From: Bacteroidales bacterium
GTDB lineage: Bacteria; Bacteroidota; Bacteroidia; Bacteroidales; GCA-2748055
Assembly (NCBI GenBank): GCA_021740585.1
Contig: JAIOZM010000014.1
Location: 1-58,717, forward strand
Reading direction: 5' to 3'
DNA length: 58,717 nt
In this document: positions 1 through 8,639 of the stretch, in pieces
How positions within the stretch are numbered: position 1 is the stretch's first letter
Layout: the number at the start of each line of letters is the position of its first letter
Translations under genes and position numbers: made by a program
The notes under the pieces: generated by a model
Told to the model about the DNA's origin: nothing
The model's database searches: none
What the model saw: only the letters and a program-made list of their open reading frames with translations

Positions 1-22
1 ATAAGATGAACTCAATCAGAAT

Positions 23-77
23 AAAAAAACCCCCAAACCAAACAAAAGCTATGAGACTTTTGTCCGGTCAGGGGGTT
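23..77 (-). terminator. Rho-independent terminator of the hsmA-like gene
   Basis: On the minus strand AACCCCC (71-77) pairs with GGGGGTT (28-34), and an inner CAAAAG/CTTTTG pair (44-49 with 57-62) tightens the loop. Seven T residues follow the stem on the minus strand (23-29). It lies about 70 bases past the stop of the gene at 149-529. Confidence 0.65.
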
Positions 78-148
78 GCACTAATTGTCTAAATTGAAAT
101 CTTAAAGAAAAATAAGTGGGCGTCTATCTCCACCTATTAATGTTTTAG

Positions 149-529
149 TTATTTTAAAGCCACCAGCAAACTTCCCGTAATATAAGCCAGCACCCAAATA
201 ATATAAGCTAAACGCGAATAAAGGTGAATGCCTCTTGTAACTTCCTTTTCACTTCCAAACTTCATTCTAAATTTCCATAAAAGAAAGGCATCAATTAACA
301 TGAGCGTCAGTGAGGAATAGCCCATTATTCCATGAAGTGTAAAGGGACTATTTTCCGATACAATGATCATCATTGTAGTTGAAGCAATATCTAATATTAC
401 ACCCAATGTTAAAAATATCAGAACGAGGTTTAGAACACGCTTTTTCCTTTGTTCGGTAATTATGGCCACCGAATAGGAGATTAAGGCAAATGTTACAACC
501 GTAGCAGCAATAATGGCAAGTGTTTTCAA
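149..529 (-). CDS. hsmA: HsmA family (TIGR03987-like) four-helix membrane protein
   Basis: A 126-residue protein with four predicted membrane helices (about residues 3-23, 35-56, 66-86 and 104-123). The pattern is that of the TIGR03987/HsmA family as I remember it: a short N-terminal helix, a second helix with LDIASTTMM, the motif HGIMGYSSLTLMLIDA, and a terminal helix with YIIWVLAYITG. The characterised HsmA of Clostridioides difficile is a haem-binding membrane protein protecting against haem and oxidative stress. Candidate axial ligands here are His66 in the HGIMGY motif and His102 in GIHLYSR. It lies just downstream of a haem-uptake operon on the same strand, which fits a haem role. It is separated by about 108 bases, so it may have its own promoter. 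The family call is from recalled pattern, not from a search. Confidence 0.6.
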   Translation of the reverse strand: MKTLAIIAATVVTFALISYSVAIITEQRKKRVLNLVLIFLTLGVILDIASTTMMIIVSENSPFTLHGIMGYSSLTLMLIDAFLLWKFRMKFGSEKEVTRGIHLYSRLAYIIWVLAYITGSLLVALK

Positions 530-637
530 AATAATGGACTATTTAATTAATACTAAAATTTACAACTCAAAATGCATATATTCTTTAACTTACATGTTTT
601 CAAATCCTTAACTCTGAAAGATTCATTACAAAATATA

Positions 638-1666
638 TTACTCAGGAATTAATTTGGTATACTCAAAGGACGGGTAACCTTTAACTCCTGAGCTATTAAA
701 GAAACTCTTAAATCTGAACTTGAATAAATCACCATCTGTATCTTTTACAATATAGGTGTATCCGGGTCGTACCGTATACTCTGCCGAATTACTCCCCTCA
801 TCAACTTCAACCGACTTCCAATCGTAACCTATAGCATCCTGTGCTTTCGAGAAAACATTTGAGGAAGCAATCGTATAGTTGATATCACTGAATTTAGCGA
901 TGGTATCCAATGCCGTTTCAACCTTATATGGATTTTGCAGAACACCTCTTACAAAATAGGGTGAAGGAATGCCATCATCGGTGAAAAGTATGGTAAAATA
1001 TTGTGTAAACAGAATGTCCCACTCCTCCTTATTCGGCTCAAGCTGCACTATTCCATTTGTTTCGAGGGAGTATTGAACACAATTGTATAAACTATCTTTA
1101 TAAATGGTGATAGTATCAGCCTGACTTTCAGTTAAACCGGCAACTTTAAATTTATAGTAGCTTTCATCAACGTAAATAAACTGAACTTTTTTAACGGCTT
1201 TATAGGAAATACCGTCAAATTGACCCAAAAGAAAAACTTCTTTGGAATACATAGGAATGCCGGAATCGTTGCTCACCCACTTACCCACAGCGGTTGAATC
1301 GGGATTTCCATCAGATTTATCCGATTTCCAGGTGTAAGGGGTTTTTGAGGAATATACAGAATCTATATTTTTAGAACCGGTTGGAGCCACTCCCCAAAAA
1401 TTGGATGAATTGACACGTATTTGATAATCGCCGGCCCCACATTCAAATCCCAGTACCCAATCAGAAATTGCATTTACAGCCATAATTTGGCCACTGCTAA
1501 AATCGAAATAAACCTGATCGTAATAAATCGAATTCAGAATATACGCAGTCTCAACATCTTCCGGCGGCACATATGGCGGTACGGGCTCGTCCTCCTTGAA
1601 GCACGAAGCAAAGATCAAAACATAAAATATAAATAGTATACCAACTTTAAAATTCATATTAGTCAT
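638..1666 (-). CDS. hmuY: HmuY-like haem-binding lipoprotein (second copy)
   Basis: A 342-residue lipoprotein with signal peptide and lipobox IFASC (Cys about 22). It shows the HmuY-family beta-sandwich pattern: paired segments of the form 'WDILFTQYFTILF' and a terminal block YIVKDTDGDLFKFRFKSF followed by SFEYTKL. HmuY proteins hold haem at the outer surface and pass it to the TonB receptor HmuR. Its start overlaps the end of the receptor gene by 8 bases, so the two are co-transcribed. It is longer than the Porphyromonas protein (about 215 residues) because the N-terminal half carries an extra domain. A similar but divergent copy lies on the other side of the receptor. Ligand residues cannot be assigned by eye. 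Confidence 0.75.
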   Translation of the reverse strand: MTNMNFKVGILFIFYVLIFASCFKEDEPVPPYVPPEDVETAYILNSIYYDQVYFDFSSGQIMAVNAISDWVLGFECGAGDYQIRVNSSNFWGVAPTGSKNIDSVYSSKTPYTWKSDKSDGNPDSTAVGKWVSNDSGIPMYSKEVFLLGQFDGISYKAVKKVQFIYVDESYYKFKVAGLTESQADTITIYKDSLYNCVQYSLETNGIVQLEPNKEEWDILFTQYFTILFTDDGIPSPYFVRGVLQNPYKVETALDTIAKFSDINYTIASSNVFSKAQDAIGYDWKSVEVDEGSNSAEYTVRPGYTYIVKDTDGDLFKFRFKSFFNSSGVKGYPSFEYTKLIPE

Positions 1667-3899
1667 TAAATTTATTAAAATTGTAGCTTAACTTAAGGAA
1701 CCAGGTCCTCCCCCAATTAAGTAAACTACTTCCGCCCGAACCTCCTGAATGCACGCCGCCACCACCGGATGAAGTGATTGACTGGTTGTCGAAAATATTC
1801 TTGACCCCAAACGTAAGACGACTGGAATGGCGAACAAAAGGAATACTTAGGGTGGCGTCCATGTTATGGTAGGAATCGAGGTAGTTCAATGAAACATCAT
1901 ACACTTCAGCGGTTTCCATGTCAATAGATCCCACATATCGGCTGTATTTATCGGTATATTTATAGAAAACCGATAATTCAAATTTATACTTCACATTTTT
2001 ATATTTGAAACTGGAAGCAAAATCTGTACTTCTGGTAAACTCTTCAGTATTAATTATGCTGGATAATTCATTATGAAAAAGTCCCGCATTTAATGTTAGC
2101 CGCGGATGCATTTTATAGGTAAGGTCTGAGGAGAATCCTCTGGATATCATAGCTCCGGCCGGAACATTAAAATAGATGGCAGAGGTAGGATCGTCGGGAT
2201 CGAATAAGAGCTCTATTTTTTCGTATATTTTATTGTAGTACAGATTATTGGCAAAGGTGAAATAATTTTTATCCTTATCAACATTTACATCCAGCCACAG
2301 ATTAAAGTTGTTACCCGTTTCAGCTTTCAGGTCAGGATTACCGCGGATGTTATGATTTATATCCTGAAAATTTAAATAAAGTTCCTTAATAGAGGGTGAT
2401 CTGAATCCTTTGGCGTAGGATGCTCTGAGCTGCATCATTTTAAACAACTCCGACTTAATATTCATAGAAAATACCAGAGGAGCCTTATATTTCAAATTAT
2501 AGATATACCTTACTCCCGGTTGAAAGCTCAGGTTTTTTAAAGGTAAAGCATTAACGCTTAGATAAGTTGCTATATCACCAACACTTTCAATATCCTCAAT
2601 TCTTTTACTTTCAGCGGTTTCAATATTCACTTCATACCCACCCTGAAATGTTAGCCTTTCGAACTTTTCATTACTGTAGGTTCCCCGGCTGAAATAATTC
2701 ACAAAACTTGTAGTATCGTTTGCTGAAGCATCCGGAATTACACTTTTTTCAAGATTAACCAGATCATTCAGATATGCCACTTTCACCTTCTCATAAAAGG
2801 AATAGGCTCCAGTAATGGTGATGGCCTGACAATTATCAAAATTTCTGTTTAATTCTAATTTTGAATCATTTCGCTTTGTGAAGTGATAATAATCGAAGGC
2901 TCCTTCATAGTTAAGATCAGGATTAAGATTTCCGTTATCTCTGAGTTCCTCATCGAAAAAGGAAGCTGAGAGTTTAGCCTTCCAGTCGTTAAGACGAAGA
3001 ATATAATAGCCTTCCAAATTATATTGAAGTTTTGGGTTCCAGTCTTTTGCTCTTGAGGTATCCACCTCTGAATAGCCTCCAAAAAAATTTCTCCCCAATG
3101 ATAAGCCAAAACTATTCTTTCCCTTATTGACTGAGAAAGTACCATCGACATCGTAGAGTCCCACCGTTTCATAATAGGTCTCTATTCCGGCTGCCAGACT
3201 CTGGCGTGTGTTTTCTTTGGTAATGATGTTGATTACTCCTGCCATGGCGTTGCTGCCATAAACTACTGACATGGGACCTTCCACAATTTCAATATGAGAA
3301 ATGGAAGCTACATTTATCTGTGAAAGATCGAGTATTCCATTTTGCCGTCCCACCATAGGAACGCCATCAATTAGTATTTTAACGTGCTCCCCACCCAGAC
3401 CTTGTATGCGGACTGAGGATCCCAGAGCCGCATCTCTTGTTGGACTAAAATTGAGTTCGTTGGATATCAGCTCAGACAGATTTGTGGCGCCTTTCTTTTC
3501 CACCACAGAATTATCGATCACCTTAACTTTATAGATGGATTCATCCAGTTTTTTAGGTGAAAATTGCGCTGTAACAACTACTTCCCCAACATTGAAAAAG
3601 GATGGCTCCACAAATAATTCTATGTCAGAACCGGGTATAATGGTATCTAAAAGTGTGTGGTATCCCACAAACGATACGCTAACAATAGAAGGTTTATTTA
3701 CATTATATTGAACCTGACCATTCTCATCGGTGAGAGCAAAGGATTTGTCCAGCTTATCCATACTCTCAAAACAAACATGAGCAAAAGGAAGGGTGTGGCC
3801 TGTCTCCTTATCATAAATGATGAGTTTTCCCTGAGACCACACCGTAATGCTGCTGAATAAAGAAACGAAAAACAGAGCAAATATTACTTTCTTCCACAT
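1659..3899 (-). CDS. hmuR: TonB-dependent outer-membrane receptor, probable haem receptor
   Basis: A 746-residue TonB-dependent transporter. In order it has a signal peptide (1-22), a carboxypeptidase-regulatory-like beta-sandwich (about 25-105), a plug domain (about 125-230, with VRIQGLGGEHVKILIDGVP and VEGPMSVVYGSNAMAGVINIIT) and a 22-strand barrel ending in a hydrophobic strand with terminal aromatic residues. A Gly-rich loop GGGGVHSGGSGG lies near the C-terminus (about 718-729). I recall such loops in haem and haemoglobin receptors of Bacteroidota; its His is a possible haem contact. It sits between two HmuY-like lipoprotein genes, 24 bases after the first and overlapping the second, so haem uptake is the likely role. 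The TonB/ExbBD motor is not in the window. Confidence 0.85.
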   Translation of the reverse strand: MWKKVIFALFFVSLFSSITVWSQGKLIIYDKETGHTLPFAHVCFESMDKLDKSFALTDENGQVQYNVNKPSIVSVSFVGYHTLLDTIIPGSDIELFVEPSFFNVGEVVVTAQFSPKKLDESIYKVKVIDNSVVEKKGATNLSELISNELNFSPTRDAALGSSVRIQGLGGEHVKILIDGVPMVGRQNGILDLSQINVASISHIEIVEGPMSVVYGSNAMAGVINIITKENTRQSLAAGIETYYETVGLYDVDGTFSVNKGKNSFGLSLGRNFFGGYSEVDTSRAKDWNPKLQYNLEGYYILRLNDWKAKLSASFFDEELRDNGNLNPDLNYEGAFDYYHFTKRNDSKLELNRNFDNCQAITITGAYSFYEKVKVAYLNDLVNLEKSVIPDASANDTTSFVNYFSRGTYSNEKFERLTFQGGYEVNIETAESKRIEDIESVGDIATYLSVNALPLKNLSFQPGVRYIYNLKYKAPLVFSMNIKSELFKMMQLRASYAKGFRSPSIKELYLNFQDINHNIRGNPDLKAETGNNFNLWLDVNVDKDKNYFTFANNLYYNKIYEKIELLFDPDDPTSAIYFNVPAGAMISRGFSSDLTYKMHPRLTLNAGLFHNELSSIINTEEFTRSTDFASSFKYKNVKYKFELSVFYKYTDKYSRYVGSIDMETAEVYDVSLNYLDSYHNMDATLSIPFVRHSSRLTFGVKNIFDNQSITSSGGGGVHSGGSGGSSLLNWGRTWFLKLSYNFNKFND

Positions 3900-3923
3900 A
3901 CTAAATAGAAAATATATAAATTA

Positions 3924-4901
3924 TTATTCAGCTTTTTCCACAGTAAAAACCATTTTACCCGAAGTGCTTCCATCTGTACCTGTGAAAACGACTTTATATA
4001 CTTCTTCGGTTGATGTTTTTACAAAATACGACAGGTTTTCTTCGATTACGTAGGTGAATGTACCCATATCAAATGATTTCCAGTCAGAACCTATTATGTC
4101 AATATAACTTGAATACACACCATTTTCCGGTTCCGCCAATTCAGTTTCCACACCTCTTACTTCGGCTATTTCAGTATTTTCATTAGCAAGAACACCGGTT
4201 ACTATGTAGGGTATAGATTCGTCATAATATTTAGTGAAAACAATATCCCAGGCAGAGGATTCTGGCTCATTGTCAACCACTTCACCTGAAGTAAGCGAGA
4301 AATAAATAAAGTTTTTAGAGATATATGGAGCACAAGCAATCTCCTTAGTTTCGCCGGCCGCATCAATATTACCGTATTTAACAGAGAATGAATTTGTCAT
4401 AGCGGCGCGCTTTTCAATGAACAATTTTTTGTAGGAACCATCCGACAGTTTAACAATGAAGATTGAATCTCCAATAACATCGTGACTTTGAGTATTGTAC
4501 ACTCCCCAACCGTAATCGGGATGCCCGGTAGCATTTCTGTCGAAAGCCCCGTTTAACCAGGTTGTATCGGAATTATACATAGCAGTCCATGACTCCACAT
4601 CAGTAATATCCACATTATCCCATGCCTCAATATCACCATTTGGATAGGTATAAACCTTTAATCCATAACCCTCATTGATAAGAACGGTAGAGCTCATTGG
4701 ATCTGTTGAAAATGCAATATCCCAGTTTGCCCTTGGAGAGGTTTTAACCACGCCATCCTTCAGACTATAATACACATCGCTTGCATAACCGGCTCCCATG
4801 CTTATAGAATCAGTAAGAGTTACCACAGGATTATCATCATTCCCCTTTTCACAAGAACTAAAAAAAATCACCGCCAGTAATAGATAAAATAAATTCTTCA
4901 T
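3924..4901 (-). CDS. hmuY: HmuY-like haem-binding lipoprotein (first copy)
   Basis: I place the start at 4901, giving 325 residues, because that methionine begins a clean lipoprotein signal (MKNLFYLLLAVIFFSSC). The open frame extends further upstream but overlaps the previous gene. Two HmuY-like halves are visible: an N-terminal one with PRANWDIAFSTD and a C-terminal one with ESSAWDIVFTKYYDESIPYIVTGVL, ending in YKVVFTGTDGSTSGKMVFTVEKA. The second half closely parallels the C-terminal half of the other HmuY-like gene (GIPSPYFVRGVL there). The protein probably captures haem at the surface for the receptor encoded next. It is the second gene of a four-gene minus-strand operon. Confidence 0.75.
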   Translation of the reverse strand: MKNLFYLLLAVIFFSSCEKGNDDNPVVTLTDSISMGAGYASDVYYSLKDGVVKTSPRANWDIAFSTDPMSSTVLINEGYGLKVYTYPNGDIEAWDNVDITDVESWTAMYNSDTTWLNGAFDRNATGHPDYGWGVYNTQSHDVIGDSIFIVKLSDGSYKKLFIEKRAAMTNSFSVKYGNIDAAGETKEIACAPYISKNFIYFSLTSGEVVDNEPESSAWDIVFTKYYDESIPYIVTGVLANENTEIAEVRGVETELAEPENGVYSSYIDIIGSDWKSFDMGTFTYVIEENLSYFVKTSTEEVYKVVFTGTDGSTSGKMVFTVEKAE

Positions 4902-4972
4902 AATTTTTATAATTTTAAGTGTATTTGTTGAGTTGTTAAGTTTTTGATTATCTGTTCTTATATTTAAAATAA

Positions 4973-5410
4973 TTATCTGAAAATTGCCATAACGGCTGAC
5001 ACAATTACTACCAAACAAGACATTCCATAGTAAAATGTTGCAGCACGAAATTTCCTTCGGTCGGACGAAATCTGCTTTATAAAAAACCTTCCTATTTGTG
5101 AAATTAACAGCGCGAATATCATAAGTGAAACATGTTCAATTACCCAGAATCGAATGTTACTTTGATCTACCGCCTGCTCCAGACTCATACCCGTTGCTGA
5201 CATTTCATGTTTAAGAAAAAAATAAAGAAATACACCCGTAAATAACTGGAGATAGAGAAAAAGATTGAAATAATAGGTAAGCTTACTGAAAGCAGGTTTA
5301 AAAACTTTTGAATTCACCCAACCTGAGAATGCCCATATAATAACTATCATGGCAATTATTAAAAATGCCGTGCTCAAAATGTAATGAAAAGCAATAACAA
5401 CATCGTACAT
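4973..5410 (-). CDS. Four-helix membrane protein, cytochrome-b-like
   Basis: A 145-residue protein with four predicted helices (about 6-28, 44-66, 88-108 and 122-142). Potential haem-ligand histidines sit in helix 1 (His9 in AFHYIL) and at the start of helix 3 (His93 in FWVIEHVSLMIFALL). The block VIEHVSLM followed by IGR, a basic loop and FYYG resembles small Bacteroidota membrane proteins loosely annotated as cytochrome B; this is from memory. As first gene of the haem-uptake operon it may be a haem-handling or redox partner. The operon association is seen; the function is inferred. Confidence 0.55.
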   Translation of the reverse strand: MYDVVIAFHYILSTAFLIIAMIVIIWAFSGWVNSKVFKPAFSKLTYYFNLFLYLQLFTGVFLYFFLKHEMSATGMSLEQAVDQSNIRFWVIEHVSLMIFALLISQIGRFFIKQISSDRRKFRAATFYYGMSCLVVIVSAVMAIFR

Positions 5411-5496
5411 GGTTTCTTCAGATTACTTAGGTAAAAAGTATTTCTGTGCGATGTTACAATTCAATTCTGTAGAAATTCTGTGGTTTTGGGAAAATT

Positions 5497-5577
5497 GTTG
5501 AGTGGTTGAGTGGCTGAGTGGTTGAGTGGTTGCTTACTTCACTTACTTCACTTACTCAACTTACTCAACTTACTCAC
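5497..5577. repeat. Complementary tandem repeats forming a potential long hairpin
   Basis: Four to five copies of GTTGAGTG (5497-5532) are followed by copies of a 9-base unit of the TTACTTCAC / TTACTCAAC type (5533-5577). GTTGAGT and ACTCAAC are complementary, so the left and right arrays can pair over many registers. It lies between the end of the histidine kinase gene and the start of the haem operon, both on the minus strand, so it may act as terminator or insulator. Confidence 0.6.
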
Positions 5578-5583
5578 CCCCTA

Positions 5584-6840
5584 CTAAAAAAGCAAACTAA
5601 AAATATGGAGATTATTCTCGTATTTGTAGCTTATTTTGAATCGATATAAATCACATATTTTTTTTACAAGAGACAAGCCCAGACCCAAAGAATCGTTTTT
5701 ACCGGAAAATTTGGTGTAGCGATCAAAGATTTTCTTTGCCTGCAGCTCCTTTTCCTCCCCGGTATTTGAGATAATAATTTCGTTATCCTTAGTCTCTATG
5801 AATATTTTTCCATTGTCAATATTATGCAAGACAGCATTTTTTATCAAATTCACCAATAGAACGTCTATTAGTGTGGCATCCCCAAAGACATAAATATCAG
5901 CATTTTTTGAATATTTTAACTCAATATTTCTTAGAGTTGCCAAAGAAGTAAAGTCCTCAAGATGCCTCCTAATTATTTCGTCTACAGAAATTTTCTCTTT
6001 TTGCGGAAATTGTTTATTGTCGATTTTAGTCAGTAATACCAAAGTTTTATTCAGTCTCGATAAGCGGGAATTGGTTTTTTGAATATCCCTGATTAACTCC
6101 GCTTGCTTGTTACTAAGCGGCATGGATTGCAGAAGCAACTCACATTTAAGTCGTATAATACTAAGTGGGGTTTGAATTTCATGAGAAATATTGCCGGTAA
6201 ATTCCTTTACATTCAGATAATCCTCCCGAAGATTTACAATCATTTGGTTCAAGGCTGAGTTAAGCAGATTAAATTCCGCAATCTCAGAAGCTTCAAAATG
6301 AATAGAGCTATCCAGATCGACATTATAAGATTTCAATTTATCGATGGTTACAAAAAAATCTGCCCACACCCTTTCAAAAATAAATCGGTTAAGCAGGTAA
6401 ATAAAAAGAATGAAAACGATAATAATAATGGTGACAATTAACGTTATCCTTTCAATAAGCTGATTTGAAACACTTAGTGACTTATAAACATTAATGCGAT
6501 AAAACTCCGAGTTAACCTCAACATCGGCAGTTAAGGATTTATATTGTTTATATGAATTGTCCAGTTCATCCAAAAGAATTGTATCCCTGAAAAAGGGCAT
6601 GGATTTCGTCTCTGGGCTCCCTTCCTCAACCGTGATATATCCTGGTAAGGATAAGCTGCCAAATACAGTTGGATTTAATCTGAACTCATGAATAACGTAT
6701 TCCATTCTGGAATTAAGTTCTTTTTTAATCTCCTTATCAGTTGTTGATTTAAGAATAATGTAAAATGCAATACTACCAAAGAAAACCACAAACAGAATGG
6801 TCGTTATTAATATATAGCTGGTTCGGTTTAAAAGTTTCAT
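5584..6840 (-). CDS. Sensor histidine kinase
   Basis: A 418-residue membrane histidine kinase. Helix 1 is about residues 9-30, a periplasmic sensor follows (31-131), then helix 2 (132-151) and a linker. The dimerisation domain carries phospho-acceptor His220 in GNISHEIQTPL. The ATPase domain has the N-box around NLIKNAVLHN (331-340) and the glycine motif SLGLGLSLVKKIC (384-396). The usual D-x-G-x-G box is degenerate (IISNTGEEKE), which is common in this Bacteroidota class. The start codon overlaps the stop of the response regulator gene (ATGA), so the pair is translationally coupled. The signal is unknown; the periplasmic domain of about 100 residues matches nothing I recognise. Confidence 0.9.
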   Translation of the reverse strand: MKLLNRTSYILITTILFVVFFGSIAFYIILKSTTDKEIKKELNSRMEYVIHEFRLNPTVFGSLSLPGYITVEEGSPETKSMPFFRDTILLDELDNSYKQYKSLTADVEVNSEFYRINVYKSLSVSNQLIERITLIVTIIIIVFILFIYLLNRFIFERVWADFFVTIDKLKSYNVDLDSSIHFEASEIAEFNLLNSALNQMIVNLREDYLNVKEFTGNISHEIQTPLSIIRLKCELLLQSMPLSNKQAELIRDIQKTNSRLSRLNKTLVLLTKIDNKQFPQKEKISVDEIIRRHLEDFTSLATLRNIELKYSKNADIYVFGDATLIDVLLVNLIKNAVLHNIDNGKIFIETKDNEIIISNTGEEKELQAKKIFDRYTKFSGKNDSLGLGLSLVKKICDLYRFKISYKYENNLHIFSLLF

Positions 6841-7514
6841 TTTGTAGTGAATTTATATCCTACCCCATACATGGTATGAATATAATTTTGCCCCCCTTTA
6901 TCGATCATTTTTTTTCTCAAATTCTTAATGTGAGTATACACAAAATCCAAAGTCCCGGCATTATCAGCATGGTCACCCCATAAATATTCGCAAATAGACT
7001 CTTTGGTTAAGACCCTGTTTTTATTCGACAGAAAATATAAAAGTAAATCATATTCTTTTTTCGTCAGGTCTAAAGGTGAATTGTTTATCATTACCAATCG
7101 TTCCGTAGCATTTACCTCTATCTCATTAAAAACGATTTGATCTTCACCCTTAAAATGAATCCGCCGTAACAAGGAGTATATCCTGGCATTAAGCTCAGAG
7201 AGATGAAAAGGCTTCACAATATAATCATCTGCTCCAAAATTGAGTCCGGTTATCCTGTCGTCGATAGTTTCACGTGCTGAGATTACAATTATACCAGCTG
7301 TTACATTCTGACTTTTTGCCAGTTTGATTAAATCCAATCCATTTCCATCTGGTAAATTCACATCAATTAAAAGACAGTCGTATGGATACATGCAAATTTT
7401 TTCCTGACCTTCATTAAAAGTCAGGGCCGATTCGCAATTATAGCCCTCCACTTTCAGATAGGAATTAATTGACTCCTGAAGCGCAATTTCATCTTCTACG
7501 ATAAGTATCTTCAT
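6837..7514 (-). CDS. OmpR/PhoB-family response regulator
   Basis: A 225-residue response regulator. The receiver domain (1-118) has acidic residues near Glu7/Asp8, phospho-acceptor Asp51 in LLIDVNLPDGNG, Ser79 and Lys101 in DYIVKPF. The winged-helix DNA-binding domain (about 128-222) contains LTKKEYDLLLYFLSNKNRVLTKE and ends with the typical VYTHIKNLRKKM and GVGYKF signature. It is first in an operon with the kinase at 5584-6840. Nothing nearby shows its target; the haem operon downstream on the same strand is the obvious candidate but this is only positional. Confidence 0.92.
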   Translation of the reverse strand: MKILIVEDEIALQESINSYLKVEGYNCESALTFNEGQEKICMYPYDCLLIDVNLPDGNGLDLIKLAKSQNVTAGIIVISARETIDDRITGLNFGADDYIVKPFHLSELNARIYSLLRRIHFKGEDQIVFNEIEVNATERLVMINNSPLDLTKKEYDLLLYFLSNKNRVLTKESICEYLWGDHADNAGTLDFVYTHIKNLRKKMIDKGGQNYIHTMYGVGYKFTTK

Positions 7515-7714
7515 TGGAAAAATATGAATGTGTATCTCAAAATATCAGGTCGGAAATATAACAAAAATCAATGAAAGTGAAAATCAGAAACACCGAAGCA
7601 GAAATTAATAAGGATAAAAAAAGCATTTTGTGTTTTGAAGGTTTTTTAGAGTGTGAGGAATACTTTGCGTATAAATTTCTCAAATCCTCACAAAGCCTTG
7701 ATTCAGTAAAATAT

Positions 7715-8410
7715 CTAACCTGTTCTGCTAATTTTATTTAAACTTTCATGATCGATAACATGAAACTGTTTGCCTGTCATTTTTATTAAACCCTCACTAC
7801 TAAATTTATTAAGCATACGAATAACTGTTTCCTGACTCATACCGCAGAGTTCTGCTAAATCCTTTCGGGAAAGGGGTAAATCAAATTCATTGGCTTTAAA
7901 AACCCTTTCAGCAAGGCACAGAATTATATCAGCTAAGCGCCCATAAGCCTGTTTTTGGGTAAGGCAGAAAAAACGACCATATATCTGAAGACTGTTTGCA
8001 CTCAATATATCAATAATTTCCAAGGCAAAAGCCTGATTTTGAGTTAACAATTGTCTGAAAACCGACCGGTCGATTTGCTTAACCACAGAATCTATATATG
8101 CAGTTGCAGAATAAGGGAATACATTTTGTGATTCCGCAACGGTAGCCATTCCAATAAAATTACCACCCGGAACCAGTTTTAGTATTAAAGAATTTGTGTT
8201 GGTTTCAATAAATACTTTGCTTAAACCTTCTTCCATCAAAATTATGTGGGAAGCAAAAGCACCCTGCTTGCAGATAACCTCACCTTTTTTGTAGGATACC
8301 TTGACTGAACTTTTTTCAAGTAACTGATGCTCCTTTTCGGTAAGTTTATCAAAACACCCTCTGTGTTTTGCACTAATAGTACATGCAGTGAATTGTAAAG
8401 TGTTCTCCAT
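7715..8410 (-). CDS. Crp/Fnr-family transcriptional regulator
   Basis: A 231-residue regulator with an N-terminal cyclic-nucleotide-type beta-roll (about 15-125) and a C-terminal helix-turn-helix (about 165-215, LSRKDLAELCGMSQETVIRML). The recognition helix has the E-T/V-x-R pattern that reads TTGA-type half sites in the FNR branch. Cysteines at positions 10 and 19 lie before the beta-roll, where FNR proteins bind a cluster, but the classical four-cysteine set is not complete, so oxygen sensing through iron-sulphur is uncertain. It is divergent from the decahaem cytochrome gene, with an FNR-like palindrome in the intergenic region, which suggests it controls that pair and itself. Confidence 0.88.
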   Translation of the reverse strand: MENTLQFTACTISAKHRGCFDKLTEKEHQLLEKSSVKVSYKKGEVICKQGAFASHIILMEEGLSKVFIETNTNSLILKLVPGGNFIGMATVAESQNVFPYSATAYIDSVVKQIDRSVFRQLLTQNQAFALEIIDILSANSLQIYGRFFCLTQKQAYGRLADIILCLAERVFKANEFDLPLSRKDLAELCGMSQETVIRMLNKFSSEGLIKMTGKQFHVIDHESLNKISRTG

Positions 8411-8433
8411 CTTTTATCTCCTGTTTTACACTT

Positions 8434-8441
8434 CAAATATA
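8434..8441 (-). promoter_or_regulatory. Candidate -7 box of the Crp/Fnr gene
   Basis: On the minus strand this reads TATATTTG, matching the Bacteroidota sigma-factor -7 consensus TAnnTTTG, 24 bases before the start codon. The FNR-like site lies directly upstream of it. Confidence 0.45.
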
Positions 8442-8460
8442 CATCAAATCATATTTATAA

Positions 8461-8474
8461 TTGACATATATCAG
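8461..8474. promoter_or_regulatory. FNR/Crp-like palindrome between divergent genes
   Basis: TTGACATATATCAG is an inverted repeat of TTGA/TCAG half-sites with the spacing of the FNR consensus (TTGAT-N4-ATCAA). It lies 51 bases upstream of the Crp/Fnr start and 166 bases upstream of the cytochrome start. A regulator with FNR-type recognition helix is encoded next to it. The match is seen in the sequence; binding is inferred. Confidence 0.55.
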
Positions 8475-8639
8475 TATTTTTTCCATCCAACAGCATTTTT
8501 TTTCTGAACGCACAGCAATCATTTTTCTTTGGGGGAATACTGCCTTATTACAATCTTTGTGCAAGAGGAAATTAGTAATAAACTAAGGTGTGATAGCCAA
8601 AAACACCGTGTCAGAAAAAATAAAAAAATTTCTCAAAAT

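Noticed and set aside
8529-8639. A longer start for the decahaem cytochrome
   Set aside because: The extra 37 residues are highly charged and would bury the signal peptide; the start at 8640 begins directly with it.
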